Assembly: GCA_900754695.1 (NCBI GenBank)
Contig: CAAEDU010000005.1
Location: 1-13,558, forward strand
Reading direction: 5' to 3'
DNA: 13,558 nucleotides
DNA from: Clostridia bacterium
GTDB lineage: Bacteria; Bacillota; Clostridia; Christensenellales; CAG-917
A program made the position numbers and the translations under genes. The notes under the pieces are model-generated. The model was not told the DNA's origin. It saw only the letters and a program-made list of their open reading frames with translations, and ran no database searches. Numbering within the stretch: position 1 is the first letter of the stretch; the number at the start of each line of letters is the position of its first letter. Below are positions 11,880 to 13,558 of this stretch, one piece after another.

Positions 11880-13211
11880 ATGAAGATCGTCATAGCAGGT
11901 GCGGGCATAGGCGGGATGATCGCCGCCGAAAGACTATCGAAGCTCGGGTTCGACATCACCGTGTTCGAGCTCGCCCCCTCCGTGGACGAGATGCGTTACG
12001 ATTGGCACGACGACGTCAATCCTTCCGTGTTCAAAAGGCTCGGGCTGGAGATGCCCGAGGGCAGTTTCAAGAAAAAGAGCTGGACGTTCGTTTCTCCGCA
12101 CGGGGCGGTCGTCCGCGAGTTCCGTCAGGACGAGGCGACGGCGGATTGGTCCGTCGAGCGCAGGCCTCTCAACCGCATGCTCTACGAGCGCGCCGCTGCC
12201 GCGGGCGCGAAGTTCGTCTTCGGCGCCAAGGTGGAGCGCCCCGTCGTTGAGAAGGGCTCCGTCGTCGGCGTGGTCGTGGACGGCAAAGAGGAGAGGTGCG
12301 ACCTCCTCGTGGACAGCCTCGGCGTCGATTCTCCCGTCCGCAAGGACCTCCCCGCCGAGTTCGGCGTCTCGCAGCACAAGGAGAACGAAGTTTTCGTCGC
12401 CTACCGCGCGTTTTATGAGAAGAACGCCGACGCCCCCGCGCCCAAGTATACCAACAAGGTCTATCTCAAGCATATGGGCAATGCCGGCATCTCCTGGGTC
12501 ATCCAGGACAACGACCCCGACCTCGTCAATGTCCTCGTGGGCAGGGTGGGGTCGCTCTCCTCTTACGACCTCGAAGTCGCCATCGGTGACCTCAGGAAGA
12601 CCAACCCCACCATAGGGCAGAAGGTCGTCCGCGGCGGCGGGCTCTACACCATCCCCGTGCGCTATCCCGCCACCCGTATGGTCGCAAACGGCTACGCCGC
12701 CATCGGTGACGCCGCATTCATGACCATCCCCATGCTCGGCAGCGGCATCGCGACGAGCATGCTCGCGGGTCAGCTCCTCGCCGAGACCGTGGGCGAAAAC
12801 CTCTCCCGCGGCGTCAAAAAAGAGGACCTCTTCAAAGTCTCCCGCCTGTGGAGATATCAGGTCAAAGTCTTCCGCGAGTTCGGCGCCGTCCATTGCGCAG
12901 TCGACGTCCTGAAGCGCGGCGTGCTCAATTTCCCCGACGCCACGCTGGATTGGATGCTCGGCTCTCAGGTGCTCACCAATGAGGAGATAGGCTGCCTCGC
13001 CGCGGGCAAGATGCTCCGCGTCGGCGCAAAAGAGGCGATCCGCAAGATCAAAGTCACCGAAGGCTCCCGCCTCCGCACCCTCATCAAAGTCAACAATCTC
13101 CTCCAAAAGAGCCTCATGGCATACCGCCTCGCCCGCAATATCCCCCGCAATTACGATCCGAACATTACGAGGACTTGGGAGGCGAATCTCAAGCGCTACT
13201 TCAAACGCTGA
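11880..13211 (+). CDS. FAD-dependent oxidoreductase, geranylgeranyl reductase/FixC type
   Basis: This 443-residue flavoprotein belongs to the PHBH-fold FAD oxidoreductases. GAGIGG (7-12) with E30 forms the N-terminal dinucleotide-binding fold, RRPLNRML (95-102) follows, and IGDAAFMTIPMLGSGI (275-290) is the second FAD-binding motif. The usual central ADG-x-x-S-x-V-R is altered to LGVDSPVR (147-154). Relatives reduce isoprenoid double bonds or hydroxylate aromatic compounds; geranylgeranyl reductase-like is the closest fit, but the substrate cannot be read here. No membrane segment is evident; the C-terminal 50 residues are basic. The start is 11880 because GAGG lies 5 bases upstream; an ATG at 11877 would leave only 2. 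It stands alone between a divergent promoter region and the terminator at 13314-13344. Confidence 0.85.
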   Translation: MKIVIAGAGIGGMIAAERLSKLGFDITVFELAPSVDEMRYDWHDDVNPSVFKRLGLEMPEGSFKKKSWTFVSPHGAVVREFRQDEATADWSVERRPLNRMLYERAAAAGAKFVFGAKVERPVVEKGSVVGVVVDGKEERCDLLVDSLGVDSPVRKDLPAEFGVSQHKENEVFVAYRAFYEKNADAPAPKYTNKVYLKHMGNAGISWVIQDNDPDLVNVLVGRVGSLSSYDLEVAIGDLRKTNPTIGQKVVRGGGLYTIPVRYPATRMVANGYAAIGDAAFMTIPMLGSGIATSMLAGQLLAETVGENLSRGVKKEDLFKVSRLWRYQVKVFREFGAVHCAVDVLKRGVLNFPDATLDWMLGSQVLTNEEIGCLAAGKMLRVGAKEAIRKIKVTEGSRLRTLIKVNNLLQKSLMAYRLARNIPRNYDPNITRTWEANLKRYFKR

Positions 13212-13227
13212 CCTGACGGCGCTATTT

Positions 13228-13302
13228 CGCGAATTGCTTTGTCAGAGCGCTTGTTCCGGCTGCTCACGTACGCCTTAGTACGCTCCCGCGTCGCAATTCG
13301 CG
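13228..13302. repeat. Nested palindrome after the oxidoreductase gene
   Basis: CGCGAATTGC (13228-13237) and GCAATTCGCG (13293-13302) are perfect 10-bp inverted arms. A smaller hairpin, CGTAC (13267-13271) with GTACG (13278-13282), lies inside. There is no T-tract and the unit precedes the real terminator, so it is an extra element inserted between stop and terminator. Confidence 0.65.
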
Positions 13303-13313
13303 CTGAACTGCAA

Positions 13314-13344
13314 GAAAGCCGCTCATCCGAGCGGCTTTCCTTTT
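13314..13344 (+). terminator. Intrinsic terminator of the oxidoreductase gene
   Basis: GAAAGCCGCTC (13314-13324) and GAGCGGCTTTC (13329-13339) form an 11-bp perfect stem with an ATCC loop, followed by C and TTTT. It lies about 100 bases past the stop codon, with a palindromic unit between them. Confidence 0.85.
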
Positions 13345-13366
13345 GCCTGCGCGCGATTGCTCCTTT

Positions 13367-13444
13367 TCCCCGCAAAGCGTGCTCGTTTTGACCCCGCCGA
13401 AAATTCATTCGGCGGGGACCCGACGCTGCGCCGCTTTGCGGGGA
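13367..13444. repeat. Two-level nested palindrome
   Basis: Outer arms TCCCCGCAAAGCG (13367-13379) and CGCTTTGCGGGGA (13432-13444) are perfect 13-bp complements. Inside sits a second perfect stem, CCCCGCCGAA (13392-13401) with TTCGGCGGGG (13408-13417). No T-tract follows, so it is not a plain terminator. Confidence 0.7.
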
Positions 13445-13558
13445 CCCCAATAGAAGCGCTCTTTCGCGCACTTCATCGAAATATCGCCGTCAGGCTTGTA
13501 AAAGGGTTAAATATCACTGACGCTTTTGAAAGATTAAACAATTGGGGACGGAGCAAAA

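Larger units (their letters stand above)
13212..13558. other. Gene-free right end with palindromes
   Basis: No credible gene lies here. The stretch holds the terminator of the oxidoreductase and two nested palindromes. Short open frames cover the repeats only. The final bases contain a GGACGGAGC that could be a ribosome binding site for a plus-strand gene starting just beyond the window; this is speculation. Confidence 0.7.

Noticed and set aside
11934..13106. Long minus-strand open frame antisense to the oxidoreductase
   Set aside because: The plus strand has FAD-binding motifs and a clear ribosome binding site; the minus frame is repetitive in acidic and Gly/Ala residues without motifs.

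Overview
The window most likely comes from a GC-rich, endospore-forming member of the Clostridia (Bacillota), probably an uncultured gut-type lineage. This is inferred from a YyaC/DUF1256 protein (a family of spore formers), the cysE-cysS gene pair typical of Firmicutes, strong AGGAGG-type ribosome binding sites, and perfect sigma-A promoters. No 16S gene is present, so finer placement is not possible. Most of it is ordinary chromosome. The two accessory-looking parts are the left end and the intergenic regions, which are unusually rich in folded palindromes.

Left end (1-1414). A Fic-family protein is cut off at its N-terminus by the window edge. About 690 bp without a convincing gene follow, then a tRNA-Asn gene on the minus strand. 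This gap holds two related palindromic repeats sharing 23-bp and 27-bp ends, a third nested palindrome, an intrinsic terminator, and an exact 30-bp duplicate of the tRNA-Asn 3' end. The duplicate lies 321 bp from the real tRNA and next to the terminator. This looks like an attachment-site or insertion scar at a tRNA gene.

Middle (1561-6530). A small four-helix membrane protein with a textbook promoter and terminator faces rightwards. A chain of six hairpins separates it from a convergent two-gene minus-strand operon. That operon encodes a CvpA-family membrane protein followed by a 1103-residue, membrane-anchored protein with repeated helical modules and Tyr-rich inserts. I do not recognise this large protein; the pair is the best candidate here for an undescribed envelope system.

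Right-middle (6594-11135). A minus-strand operon runs ftsH, cysE, cysS, from a consensus sigma-A promoter to an intrinsic terminator. cysE and cysS overlap by 4 bp (ATGA). They encode serine O-acetyltransferase (first step of cysteine synthesis) and cysteinyl-tRNA synthetase. FtsH carries an unusual tail with three exact-length 31-residue tandem repeats.

Right end (11218-13558). A short YyaC-like sporulation protein (minus strand) lies upstream of ftsH. It is divergent from a FAD-dependent oxidoreductase of the geranylgeranyl-reductase/FixC type, which ends at a clear terminator. The last 350 bp hold two more nested palindromes and no recognisable gene.
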